From positions 2,232,001 through 2,296,000 of the forward strand of contig NZ_CP126156.1 in assembly GCF_030127125.1 (NCBI RefSeq): a DNA stretch of 64,000 nt, in the 5' to 3' direction. Under the pieces are notes generated by a model, which ran no database searches, was not told the origin of the DNA, and saw only the letters and a program-made list of their open reading frames with translations. The number at the start of each line of letters is the position of its first letter. The stretch's first letter is position 1. This stretch comes from Halobaculum litoreum. Lineage in GTDB: Archaea; Halobacteriota; Halobacteria; Halobacteriales; Haloferacaceae. Below, one piece after another: positions 35,508-43,976 of this stretch. Made by a program: the position numbers and the translations under genes.

Positions 35508-35639
35508 CCCGCGGGGACGGCGCGCCGGTCACGACACGTTCTTGGTGTGGGAGCCGTAGCGTGTGTCAACCCGATCGACAGACGCGACCGCCCCGTCCGC
35601 CGACCGCGGGTCGACGCCCGGCGGGCGCGTCACCCACGC

Positions 35640-36062
35640 ATGACCTACCACACGACCGTCACACGCCAGTTCGTCGCACAGCACTACCTCACGGTCCCCG
35701 ACCCCGGTCCCGAGGGCGACCGCCACTCGCACGTGTTCGCCGTCGAGGCGACGTTCGCCGGGCCGGCGCTGAACGAGTACGACTACCTCGTCGACATCGA
35801 CGACGTGGGCGCGGCGTTGGACGACGTCGAGGCGCGCTACCGCGACACGACGCTGAACGACCTTCCGGAGTTCGAGGGGTACAACCCCAGCGTCGAGCGG
35901 TTCGCCCGCGTCCTCCACGCCCGGCTCGCCCCGGCCGCCGCGGGCGACCCGGCCGACTCGCTCCGGGTGACCGTGTGGGAGGACGACGAGGCCGCCGCCG
36001 GCTACGAGGCGCCCCTCGACGGCGCCGGCCCGCCCGACGACGGCGCCGACGGCGATGAGTGA
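35640..36062 (+). CDS. 6-pyruvoyltetrahydropterin synthase-like protein (QueD family, catalytic residues missing)
   Basis: This 140-residue PTPS-superfamily protein keeps the zinc-binding histidines (H15 in AQHYL, H29 and H31 in RHSH). Classical QueD/PTPS proteins carry a catalytic Cys a few residues before HGH and a later Asp-His pair in LDHxxLN. Here the first region reads PEGDRHSH and the second YRDTTLND, so both catalytic elements appear to be missing, although the terminal VWED Glu is present. It may be a binding protein or use another mechanism. Its stop overlaps the glycosyltransferase start (ATGAGTGA). Confidence 0.8.
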   Translation: MTYHTTVTRQFVAQHYLTVPDPGPEGDRHSHVFAVEATFAGPALNEYDYLVDIDDVGAALDDVEARYRDTTLNDLPEFEGYNPSVERFARVLHARLAPAAAGDPADSLRVTVWEDDEAAAGYEAPLDGAGPPDDGADGDE

Positions 36063-37255
36063 GGCCGCCGCCGACACCGCCGACACCGCCGACCTCGCCG
36101 TCGCCCTCGTCGTCCCCGGCGACCCGGCGACCACCTCCGGCGGGTTCCGCTACGACCGCCGCCTCGTCGCGGGCCTGCGCGACCGGGGCGCGAGCGTCCG
36201 GGTGTTCTCGGTGCCGTGGCGGCGCTACCCTCGGCGTCGTCGACACGCTCGGGCTGGCGACGGGGCTCCCGGCCGGGCTGACGGACGCCGACGTCGTCGT
36301 CGTCGACGAGTTGGCCCACCCCGGCACCGCCGGCCTCGTGCGCCGGCTCCGCCGCGGCGGCACGCCGGTCGTCGCGCTGGTCCACCACCTCCGCCGGTCC
36401 GAGGGCGGGCCGCTCGCGCCCGTCGCCGCACGGCTCGAACGCGCGTTCCTCCGCGGCTGCTCGGCGGCGGTCTGCGTGAGCGAGGCGACCGAGCGCGAGG
36501 TGCGCCGGCTCGCCGGCGCGTCGCTCCGGACGCACGTCGCCCCGCCGGCGGCCGACCAGTTCGCGCCCGACGTGTCGCCGGCGGCGGTCGACCGCCGCGC
36601 GACCGCCGAGCCGTTCCGGGTCGTCTCGGTCGGCGCGCTCGTCCCGCGGAAGGGTCACCCGACGCTGTTGCGCGCGCTGGCCGGGCTGGACGCGGTCGAC
36701 GACGCGGACGCGGCCGACGGAGCCGCCGGGGACGACCGCGCCACGACGGACTGGCGCCTCGCCGTCGTCGGTCCGGAGCCGGACGCCGACCACGCCGCGG
36801 GCGTGCGGCGGCTCGCCGCCGACCTCGGCGTCGCCGACCGGGTGACGTTCCGGGGAGAGCTCCCGAGCGCGGACCTCGCCGCGACCCTCCGCCGGTCGCA
36901 CGTGTTCGCGCTCCCCTCGCGCTACGAGGGGTTCGGCATCGCGTCGCTCGAGGGGATGGGGTTCGGGCTGCCGGCGGTCGCCTCGGCGGCCGGCGGGGCG
37001 GGGTCGGTGGTCACCGACGGCGCCGACGGCGTCCTCGTCGCGCCCGGCGACGTGGCCGCCGTGCGCGACGCGCTGGCGGGCCTCGCGGCCGACCGCGAGC
37101 GCCTCGCGGCGATGGGACGGGCCGCCCTGGCGCGCTTCGCGGCCCACCCGCCGTGGACGGAGACGGTCGCCGGCGTCGCCGGCTTCCTCGGCGACGTGGC
37201 CGGGGACGCGGCGCCGTCGCGGCCGACGACCCCGGAGGTGGCCGATGGAGGGTGA
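36055..37255 (+). CDS. GT4-family glycosyltransferase, frameshifted
   Basis: The N-terminal part (to about residue 58) begins with LAVALVVPGDPATTSGGFRYD, a typical GT-B opening. The C-terminal domain has VSVGALVPRKGHPTLLRA and the donor-site ALPSRYEGFGIASLEGMGFG (E-x7-E). The frame changes near 36229: the N-terminal frame reads into arginine-rich noise, while the correct continuation LGVVDTLGL lies one frame away. Removing one C from the CCC run 36228-36230 restores 399 residues. Sugar donor and acceptor are unknown. It overlaps the PTPS-like gene upstream and the methyltransferase downstream. Confidence 0.8.
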
Positions 37256-38117
37256 CGACGTCGCCTACCTGGAGGCCGCCCGAACCGTCGACGAACGCGC
37301 CCACAGCGACGCCGCCGACGGGGCGTTCCGCGCGGCGCTGGCCGAGGCGGGGCGCGACGGCGGCGCCCGCGTACTGGAGGCGGGCGCGGGCACCTGCGGG
37401 GTGCTCCGTCGGCTGCTCGCGGCCGAGGCGCTCCCGGCCGGCGAGTGGGTCGCCGTCGACACCGACGAGCGGGTGTTGGCGGCGGGCCGCGAGCGCCTGT
37501 GTGCGGCCGCGCGTGCCGCGGGGCGTGGAGTCGAAACGGAGGGGTCGTGCGTGACCCTCGGATCGGCCGACGGGGGCCGGTTGGCGGTGCGGTTCCGGGT
37601 CGACGACGCGCGGGTGGTCGCCGACGGCGGCGGCTTCGACGGCGTCGTCGCGCGCTCGTTCGCCGACCTGCTCGCCCCCGACGACGTGTTGGCGCTCGTG
37701 CGGACGGCCGCGCCCGACGGCTGGTACCACCTGCCGCTCACCTTCGACGGCGAGACGCGGTTCGCGCCGCCCCACCCCGCCGACGACGCCGTCGTCGACG
37801 CGTTCCACGGGACGATGCGCAACCGGGGTCGGGCGGCGACGCTGCTCGCCGACCGCTTCGCCGAGGCCGGCGCGGCGCCGACGGTCGACGCCCCGTCGGA
37901 CTGGGTGGTCGAGGGCGACGGCTCCGGCGGGTACCCCGCCGACGAGGCGACGTTCCTGCGGACGGTGCTCGACACGGTGGTCGCGGCGGTCGGCGAGGCG
38001 GGCGGCGTCGCGGACGCGACGCTGGCGGCGTGGCGCGAGGCGCGCGAGGAACAGTTCCGGCGGGGGGAGTTGGGCTACGTCGCGGCGAACCGCGACCTGT
38101 TCGGGCGGGTGCCGTAG
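37245..38117 (+). CDS. SAM-dependent methyltransferase
   Basis: This 290-residue class I methyltransferase has motif I as VLEAGAGTCGVLRRLL (about 43-58), the acidic end of strand 2 as VAVDTDERVL, and a later GGFDGVVARSFADLL. A long C-terminal helical extension (about 180-290) is unusual for a minimal enzyme. It overlaps the glycosyltransferase stop by 11 nt, so it is surely cotranslated. The target may be the glycosylated product of the preceding genes, but this is inference. Confidence 0.82.
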   Translation: MEGDDVAYLEAARTVDERAHSDAADGAFRAALAEAGRDGGARVLEAGAGTCGVLRRLLAAEALPAGEWVAVDTDERVLAAGRERLCAAARAAGRGVETEGSCVTLGSADGGRLAVRFRVDDARVVADGGGFDGVVARSFADLLAPDDVLALVRTAAPDGWYHLPLTFDGETRFAPPHPADDAVVDAFHGTMRNRGRAATLLADRFAEAGAAPTVDAPSDWVVEGDGSGGYPADEATFLRTVLDTVVAAVGEAGGVADATLAAWREAREEQFRRGELGYVAANRDLFGRVP

Positions 38118-38129
38118 CGAGGGGGTCGC

Positions 38130-38558
38130 TCAGTCCTCGGTCTTCGTCACGTCGAGGTCGTCGAGTTCGCCCTCGTACAGCTTCGCGCCGTCCTGTGCCA
38201 CCTGCCGGGCGAGCACGGCGCACTTGATCCGCATCGGCGAGATGTCGACGCCGAGCATCTCGGTGATGTCCTCGGTGTCCATCGCCTCCAGTTCCTCCAG
38301 CGTCGTCCCCTGCAGACGCTCCGAGAGCATCGAGGCGGACGCCTGCGAGATGGCACAGCCGTCGCCGGAGAACGCGACGTACTCGATGGTCTCGTCGTCG
38401 TCGTCGAGCCGCACGTCGACGGTGATGGTGTCGCCGCAGGAGGGGTTCTCCCCGGTGTGGGAGAACGTCGCGTCGTCGAGTTCGCCGTAGTTGCGCGGGT
38501 TCTTGTAGTGGTCGAGGATCTGCTGGCGATACATGTCGGAGCCGCCGCCAATGCCCAT
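38130..38558 (-). CDS. sufU: SufU/NifU-like Fe-S cluster assembly scaffold
   Basis: This 142-residue IscU/SufU-type protein has the conserved YRQQILDHYKNPRNYGEL opening and the three cluster or zinc Cys: NPSCGD, GDGCAISQAS and IKCAVL. The insert between the second and third Cys (SERLQGTTLEEL) fits SufU. Downstream of SufS on the same strand, it is likely the sulfur-acceptor/scaffold partner. A cttaacg element about 32 nt upstream of the ATG suggests its own promoter. Confidence 0.93.
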   Translation of the reverse strand: MGIGGGSDMYRQQILDHYKNPRNYGELDDATFSHTGENPSCGDTITVDVRLDDDDETIEYVAFSGDGCAISQASASMLSERLQGTTLEELEAMDTEDITEMLGVDISPMRIKCAVLARQVAQDGAKLYEGELDDLDVTKTED

Positions 38559-38627
38559 TGTTGTCGGAAAATGGCGAGTGCGACCGTTAAGCGTTCCGGG
38601 GAGTCGTGCCCCGCGGCGACGTGCGGC

Positions 38628-39905
38628 TCAGGCGAACAGCTGGCGCGCGTCGTCCACGGCCTCGACGAGTTCGTCGATCTCCTCGCGCGTGTTGTAGATG
38701 TAGAAGGACGCGCGGGCGGAGGCGGGCACCCCGAGCTTGTCGTGGAGCGGTTGGGTGCAGTGGTCGCCGGCGCGGACGGCGACGCCGTGGTCGTTGAGGA
38801 TGCTGGAGAGGTCGTGGGCGTGGACGCCGTCGACGTTGAACGCGACCAGGCCGGCGCGGTCGTCGCCCGGCGGGCCGTAGATGTCGACGTCGTCGTACGC
38901 GGTGAGTTCGTCGTACGCGTACTCCGCGAGCAGCTGCTCGTGGGCGTGGACGTTCTCCATCCCCAGGTCCTCGAGGTAGTCGATGGCGGCGTGCAGCGCG
39001 ATCCCCTGCGCGATGACGGGGGTGCCGGCCTCGAACTTCCACGGGAGGTCCTCCCACTCGCTGTCCTCGAAGGTGACCTTCCGGATCATCTCCCCGCCGT
39101 ACAGGTACGGCTGCATCTCCTCCAAGAGGTGCTGTTTCCCGTACAGCACGCCGATGCCGGTGGGGCCGCACATCTTGTGCCCCGAGAAGGCGAAGAAGTC
39201 GGCGTCGATGGCCTGCACGTCGACGGGCATGTGCGGCACGGACTGGGCGCCGTCGACGAAGATCAGCCCGTCGTGGTCGTGGACCAGGTCCGCGAACTCG
39301 GCGACGGGGTTCACCGTGCCGAGCGTGTTGGAGACGTGGACGACGTTCGCCATCGCGGTGTCGTCGTCGACCAGCTCGCGCGCGTGATCCATGTCGAGGC
39401 GGCCGTCGTCGTCGACCCGGACGAACCGGACGTCGGCGCCGGTCTTCTTGCCGATCTGTTGCCACGTGACCAGCGAGGCGTGGTGCTCCATCTCGGTGAG
39501 GACGACGTTGTCCTCGGGGCCGAGTTCGTTCAGGCCCCACGCGTACGCGACGAGGTTCTCCGCCTCGGTGGTGTTCTTCGTGAACACGACCTCCTCGCGC
39601 CCCTCGGCGCCGACGAATTCCGCGACGCGGTCGTGGGCGTGTTCGTAGGCGGTGCTGGCCTCCTGACTCAGCTGGTGGATGCCGCGGTGGACGTTGGAGT
39701 TGTACGACCGGTAGTAGTCCGCGATGGCGCCGACCACCTGCTCGGGCGTGTGGCTCGTCGCCGCGTTGTCGAGGTACACGAGCGGCGTCGTGTCCCCCTC
39801 GCCCTCGCCGGGGACCGTCACGTCGCCCCCGACCTTCCGCTCGAGGATGGGGAAATCGGCGCGGACGGCCTCGACGTCCAGCGGGTACGGCTCCTGGATT
39901 CCCAT
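38628..39905 (-). CDS. sufS: cysteine desulfurase SufS
   Basis: This 425-residue class V aminotransferase-fold PLP enzyme provides sulfur from cysteine to Fe-S cluster assembly. The PLP Lys lies in FFAFSGHKMCGPTGIGVLYG, and the active-site Cys region in DHCTQPLHDKLGVP. N-terminal YPLDVEAVRADFPIL matches the SufS type. I chose the ATG at 39905; a ggggtaac box lies about 26 nt upstream. SufU follows on the same strand after 69 nt, forming the expected pair. Confidence 0.95.
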   Translation of the reverse strand: MGIQEPYPLDVEAVRADFPILERKVGGDVTVPGEGEGDTTPLVYLDNAATSHTPEQVVGAIADYYRSYNSNVHRGIHQLSQEASTAYEHAHDRVAEFVGAEGREEVVFTKNTTEAENLVAYAWGLNELGPEDNVVLTEMEHHASLVTWQQIGKKTGADVRFVRVDDDGRLDMDHARELVDDDTAMANVVHVSNTLGTVNPVAEFADLVHDHDGLIFVDGAQSVPHMPVDVQAIDADFFAFSGHKMCGPTGIGVLYGKQHLLEEMQPYLYGGEMIRKVTFEDSEWEDLPWKFEAGTPVIAQGIALHAAIDYLEDLGMENVHAHEQLLAEYAYDELTAYDDVDIYGPPGDDRAGLVAFNVDGVHAHDLSSILNDHGVAVRAGDHCTQPLHDKLGVPASARASFYIYNTREEIDELVEAVDDARQLFA

Positions 39906-39983
39906 TGTCGGAGACACGAGACGGAGGGGTAACATCCCTTCGGTCGCGGGGGGATCCCGGGCCGAGACCGGCGTCTCGGGGGC

Positions 39984-40184
39984 TCAGTCGTCGGTGTCGG
40001 CCGCGGCGAACAGGTACGCCGAGGCGTACGACCAGACGGCGTACAGCCCGACGGCGACGACGGCGAGCGCGATCCCGCCGACGACCAGCGCGTCGGCGAG
40101 CACGTCGAGCGCGTACACGATCACCGCGACGGCGACGAGGCCGAGGAACACGTCGAGTCTGACCAGGAGTTCGGAGTCTGTCAC
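39984..40184 (-). CDS. small two-helix membrane protein
   Basis: This 66-residue protein has two hydrophobic helices (about 11-32 and 35-52) and an acidic end (AAADTDD). The GTG start gives TDSELLVRLD. No family recognised. It lies between SufS and DUF424 on the same strand; the DUF424 stop is 42 nt upstream, so a shared transcript is possible. Confidence 0.6.
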   Translation of the reverse strand: MTDSELLVRLDVFLGLVAVAVIVYALDVLADALVVGGIALAVVAVGLYAVWSYASAYLFAAADTDD

Positions 40185-40226
40185 GGCGGAACCGGGACCC
40201 GACCGGCTAAGAAGGCGTCGACCCGC

Positions 40227-40628
40227 TCACAGCCACAGCAGTTGCGCGTGGAGCGTGCCGCCCACGTCGAGCACCCGCTCCTCGTCGATGATGCCCTCCT
40301 CGACGGCGACGCCGACGCAGTGCTCGCCGACGAGGTTGGCGGTGTCGGCGTCGTACAGCCCCGCGACGACGGCGTCGGCGTCGGCGGGCTCGGCGTCGTC
40401 GCTCCCGTAGAACGCTTCCTCGACCTCCAGCGACACCGCGCCGTTCTCGAACGTCTCGCCGAGCACGTCCGCGTCACACACCGCCACGAGCGTCCCCTCG
40501 GGGGTCTCGCGACGGGTGAGCAGGAACGCGGCGTCGGGGGCGGCGTCGGCGTCGGCGCCGGGCGAGTCGGTCGGCTCCGCCCCGCCGGCCGAGTCCGTCG
40601 CGTCCGCCGGCCCGGCGTCGTCGCTCAT
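40227..40628 (-). CDS. DUF424 domain protein
   Basis: This 133-residue protein has an N-terminal acidic/Ala-rich tail of about 33 residues and then a DUF424 domain (AAFLLTRRETPEGTLVAVCDADVLG ... NLVGEHCVGVAVEEGII). DUF424 occurs widely in archaea; the function is unknown. Its ATG directly abuts the stop codon of the TPR gene (TAGATG), showing a single transcript. Unlike the neighbours, the domain keeps two Cys (AVCD, EHCV). Confidence 0.85.
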   Translation of the reverse strand: MSDDAGPADATDSAGGAEPTDSPGADADAAPDAAFLLTRRETPEGTLVAVCDADVLGETFENGAVSLEVEEAFYGSDDAEPADADAVVAGLYDADTANLVGEHCVGVAVEEGIIDEERVLDVGGTLHAQLLWL

Positions 40629-41498
40629 CTACAGGCCCCCGAGGTCGAGGTCGTCGCCGCCGCGGTCGCGGTCGGGTGCCGCGCCGCCGGGGGCGCCGCC
40701 CGGGCCGCCCGCGCCGCCGGCGCCCATCCCGCCGGCGCCGCCCTCGCTCTGTTCGCGGACCATCTCCTGCTCGGCCTCCTTGCGGATCTCCTCGGCGCGC
40801 TCGGCGGCCTGCTCGGCCTCGTCCTCGCGGCCGAGCTCGTCGAGCGCGCGCGCCTTCTCCTCGAGCACCTCGGCGTTGCGCATGCCGAGGCGGATCGCGT
40901 TGTCGAAGGCGGTGACGGCGTCCTCCAGCAGGCCGCGCTCGACGAGGAAGAAGCCGCGGTTGTACCACGCCTGCGGGAAGCGCGGGTCGATCTCGACGGC
41001 GCGCTCGGCGTGTTCGAGCGCCTGCTCGGTGCGCCCGGACTCGTGGAGCGCGTACGCGAGGTTCGTCTCCGCGCTGGCGGCGTGTTCGGAGTCGTCGTCG
41101 ATGCGCAGCGCCTCGCGGTAGGCGCCGACGGCCTCGTCCCACTCCTCCAGTTGGGCGTGGGCGACGCCCTTGTTCGTCCACGCCTCCTGCTCCTCCAGCG
41201 AGTCGTCCGCGGCGAACTGCGCGGCGCGCGCGAACGTCTCGGTCGCCTCCTCGAAACGGTTGATCCCCATGTACGACAGCCCGACCTCCATCAGGCTCTC
41301 GACGTCGACGCGGTCCTTCGGGATGTTGCGCTCGTCGAGCAGGTCGGTGAGGACCCGCGTGTCGACGGGGTCGACCTGCGAGGGGTCGGCGTTCAACGCC
41401 TCCGGGTCGAGGGTGAACTCCTCGTAGTCCTCGTCGAGGCCCTGCCCCTCGGAGAACTGGTGCGGCTGTCGGTCGGGCTCCGGCTCCTCGTCGCTCAT
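40629..41498 (-). CDS. tetratricopeptide repeat protein
   Basis: This 289-residue protein has about five TPR units between residues 65 and 225, for example LSYMGINRFEEATETFARA, LEEWDEAVGAYREALRI and GRTEQALEHAERAVEI. TPRs scaffold protein-protein contacts. The C-terminus turns into a Gly/Ala-rich stretch followed by an acidic DDLDLGGL. No signal peptide; it acts in the cytosol. An acatac box lies about 30 nt upstream of the ATG, and the ThpR gene is divergent. The partner is unknown. Confidence 0.85.
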   Translation of the reverse strand: MSDEEPEPDRQPHQFSEGQGLDEDYEEFTLDPEALNADPSQVDPVDTRVLTDLLDERNIPKDRVDVESLMEVGLSYMGINRFEEATETFARAAQFAADDSLEEQEAWTNKGVAHAQLEEWDEAVGAYREALRIDDDSEHAASAETNLAYALHESGRTEQALEHAERAVEIDPRFPQAWYNRGFFLVERGLLEDAVTAFDNAIRLGMRNAEVLEEKARALDELGREDEAEQAAERAEEIRKEAEQEMVREQSEGGAGGMGAGGAGGPGGAPGGAAPDRDRGGDDLDLGGL

Positions 41499-41593
41499 TG
41501 AGTACGAATCGTCCGTGTGGACGGATGTATGTTGCGCGTCCGAGTGGCGAGGGTGCGCGCGCCGTTTTTCTCCCCGGCCGCCGAAGCGTCCGT

Positions 41594-42148
41594 ATGCCGC
41601 GTCTGTTCGTCTCGATCGACCTCCCCGACCGCCTCGCCGACGAGGTCGCCGCCGTCCAAGCCCCGCTGCGCGACCTCCCCGGCCTCCGGCTCGCCGACCC
41701 GGCGCAGGCCCACTGCACCCTGAAGTTCCTCGGCGACGTCGAGGAGGCCCGCGTCGACGACGTGGTCGACGCGCTGGAGCGCGCCGTCGCCGCGGCGGGG
41801 GTCGCCCCCGTCGAGTGCGAGGTCGGCGGGCTCGGCGTGTTCCCGTCGCCCGACTACGTCCGCGTCGTCTGGGTCGGCGTCCGCGACGGGAGCGACGAGG
41901 TGACCCGGCTCGCCGAGGCCGTCGAGCGCGAGACGGTCGCGCTCGGCTTCGACGAGGCGGACCACGAGTTCACGCCGCACGTCACGCTCGCCCGGATGGA
42001 CGACGCCCGCGGGAAGGCCCGCGTCCGCGAGTACCTCGAGGAGGACCCGACCGTCGGACGGTTCACGGCGCGGGAGATCCGACTCACGGAGTCGACGCTC
42101 GGGCGCGACGGCCCCCGCTACGGGACGCGGGCGCGGGTGTCGCTGTAG
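41594..42148 (+). CDS. thpR: RNA 2',3'-cyclic phosphodiesterase (ThpR/LigT)
   Basis: This 184-residue 2H phosphoesterase has the two HxT motifs: HCTLKFLGDV (about 38-47) and HVTLARMD near residue 131. It opens with RLFVSIDLPDRL. The family hydrolyses 2',3'-cyclic phosphate ends of RNA and also ligates tRNA halves in vitro. The start has a gtttttct element about 30 nt upstream. The C-terminus is basic (RYGTRARVSL). Confidence 0.93.
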   Translation: MPRLFVSIDLPDRLADEVAAVQAPLRDLPGLRLADPAQAHCTLKFLGDVEEARVDDVVDALERAVAAAGVAPVECEVGGLGVFPSPDYVRVVWVGVRDGSDEVTRLAEAVERETVALGFDEADHEFTPHVTLARMDDARGKARVREYLEEDPTVGRFTAREIRLTESTLGRDGPRYGTRARVSL

Positions 42149-42232
42149 GAACCACGGCGGACGCGCCGCCCGGGGCCGTCGCCGAGGGCCGTCGTGTGGG
42201 ACCGTTATCGGGCGGGATAGCTGGAGACGGTC

Positions 42233-42239
42233 GCTTAAC
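42233..42239 (+). promoter_or_regulatory. TATA box of the transducer gene
   Basis: The sequence gcttaac lies about 27 nt before the ATG at 42263, consistent with a leaderless transcript. Confidence 0.55.
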
Positions 42240-42262
42240 TGCCCGGAGTCGGAGCCGCGCAC

Positions 42263-43894
42263 ATGGACCTGGTTTCGCTGCTGCCGAAGCCGCTTCGGCG
42301 GCGGATGATCACAGAGGTGCTGGCGGCCTACGCGGTTACCGCGGCCGTCACCGGCGGAATCGTCGTCGGGATCGGGACCGCGACGGGGCTCCCCGTGACG
42401 GCGCTGCTGGCGGCGTGGGGCGTCACGGCGGCCCTGTTCGTCGCCGGGGGCTACCTCATCGCCCGCGACCTCATCGACGTGTCGAACGGCCTCACCGCCA
42501 GCGCCCGCGAGCTCGCGGACGGCGACTTCTCCGCGACGTTCGACCAACAGCGCGACGACGAGCTGGGCGAGTTGAACGCCGCGCTGTCGCGCCTGCGCGC
42601 GTCGTTGCGCGACCGGCTCGACGAGGCCGAAGCGGCCCGCGGCGAGGCCGCCGCCGCGCGGGACCGCGCCGAGGGGGTCGTCCGGGAGATGCGCGCGGCC
42701 GTCGACGAGTACGAGACGGCGTTCGCCGCCGCGGCCGACGGCGACCTCACCGTCCGGCTCGACGCCGACACCGACGAGGCGGCGCTGGGCGACCTCGAAG
42801 CCGCCGCCAACGGGATGCTCGCCGGGCTGGAGGACACCGTCGGGGCGGTCGAGGCGGACGCCCGCGCCGTCGACGACGACTCCCGGGCGCTGGCCGCGGA
42901 GGTGACCGACGCCACCGCCGCCATCGACGAGGCGACCGACGCCGTCGACGACATCGCCGGCGCCGCCGCGGCCCAACGCGAGCGGCTCGACGACGTCGCC
43001 GGGGACCTCGGCGACCTGTCGGCGACCGTCGAGGAGGTCGCCGGGCAGGCCGACGGCGTCGCCCGGGAGGTGGAGGACGCCGCCGAGTTGGGGGCGGCGG
43101 GCCGGGAGGCCGCCAGCGACGCCGCCGACGAGATGGCCGGCATCTCCGACCAGGTGGCGACGGCCAACGAGGCCGTGATGGCGCTGGAGGACCGGATGGA
43201 CGAGATCACCGAGATGGTCGAGTTGATCGAGGGGGTCGCCGCCGAGACGAACCTGCTCGCGCTCAACGCCAACATCGAGGCCGCCCGCGCGGGCGAGGAG
43301 GGCGACGGCTTCGCCGTCGTCGCCGAGGAGGTGAAGACGCTCGCCGAGGAGGCCGGCGACGCCACCGACGAGATCGCCGACACCATCGAGGAGGTGAACG
43401 CGGCGACCGAGGAGACCGCCGACCGCATGGGGCGGATGAGCTACCGCGTGGAGTCGGGCGCCTCGACCGTGGAGTCGGCCGTCGAGCGCATGGACGACCT
43501 GGCGGGCGCGGTCGACGCCGCGGCCGACTCGGTGGAGGCGATCTCCCGTGCCACCGACGACCAGGCGGCGACCGCCGAGCGCGTCGTCTCCGCCGCCGAG
43601 GAGGCGCGCGACGCCGGACGCCGCGTCGCGTCGGCGGCCGACGAGGCGGAGGCCGCGAGCGACCGCGGCGCCGACGCCGTCGGCAACGCCGCCGCGCGTG
43701 CCGAGGCGCTCCGGGCGGAGGCGCGGCGGCTCGGCGACCGGGTCGAGGCGTTCGAGACCGCGCGGGCGGACCGCGACCGCGGACCCGCCGCCGCGCCGGC
43801 CGACGGCTCGGTCGCGGCGACCGACGGCGGCGCCGACGCCGGGAACGACCGCGACGGCGACGGCTTCCGGTTCGGCGAGTCGCGGGAGAACTGA
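42263..43894 (+). CDS. HAMP-methyl-accepting transducer without an extracellular sensor domain
   Basis: This 543-residue transducer has two hydrophobic helices (about 19-40 and 46-68) with only a few residues between them, then HAMP-like segments to about residue 190, and a long Ala/Glu-rich coiled coil with the conserved hairpin tip [20 protein letters not shown] near 328-347. The C-terminus is acidic and Gly/Asp-rich. The lack of an outside ligand domain resembles sensory-rhodopsin transducers such as HtrI, but no opsin gene is adjacent. It may sense internal cues or pair with a partner encoded elsewhere. Confidence 0.88.
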   Translation: MDLVSLLPKPLRRRMITEVLAAYAVTAAVTGGIVVGIGTATGLPVTALLAAWGVTAALFVAGGYLIARDLIDVSNGLTASARELADGDFSATFDQQRDDELGELNAALSRLRASLRDRLDEAEAARGEAAAARDRAEGVVREMRAAVDEYETAFAAAADGDLTVRLDADTDEAALGDLEAAANGMLAGLEDTVGAVEADARAVDDDSRALAAEVTDATAAIDEATDAVDDIAGAAAAQRERLDDVAGDLGDLSATVEEVAGQADGVAREVEDAAELGAAGREAASDAADEMAGISDQVATANEAVMALEDRMDEITEMVELIEGVAAETNLLALNANIEAARAGEEGDGFAVVAEEVKTLAEEAGDATDEIADTIEEVNAATEETADRMGRMSYRVESGASTVESAVERMDDLAGAVDAAADSVEAISRATDDQAATAERVVSAAEEARDAGRRVASAADEAEAASDRGADAVGNAAARAEALRAEARRLGDRVEAFETARADRDRGPAAAPADGSVAATDGGADAGNDRDGDGFRFGESREN

Positions 43895-43976
43895 ACGGAG
43901 CGGTGCGGAGCGGAACGGGCCGGGAGCACCTCGCGCGGCGCCGGCGGCGGCCGTCGGTCGTGTCGGGGCGGCCGGC

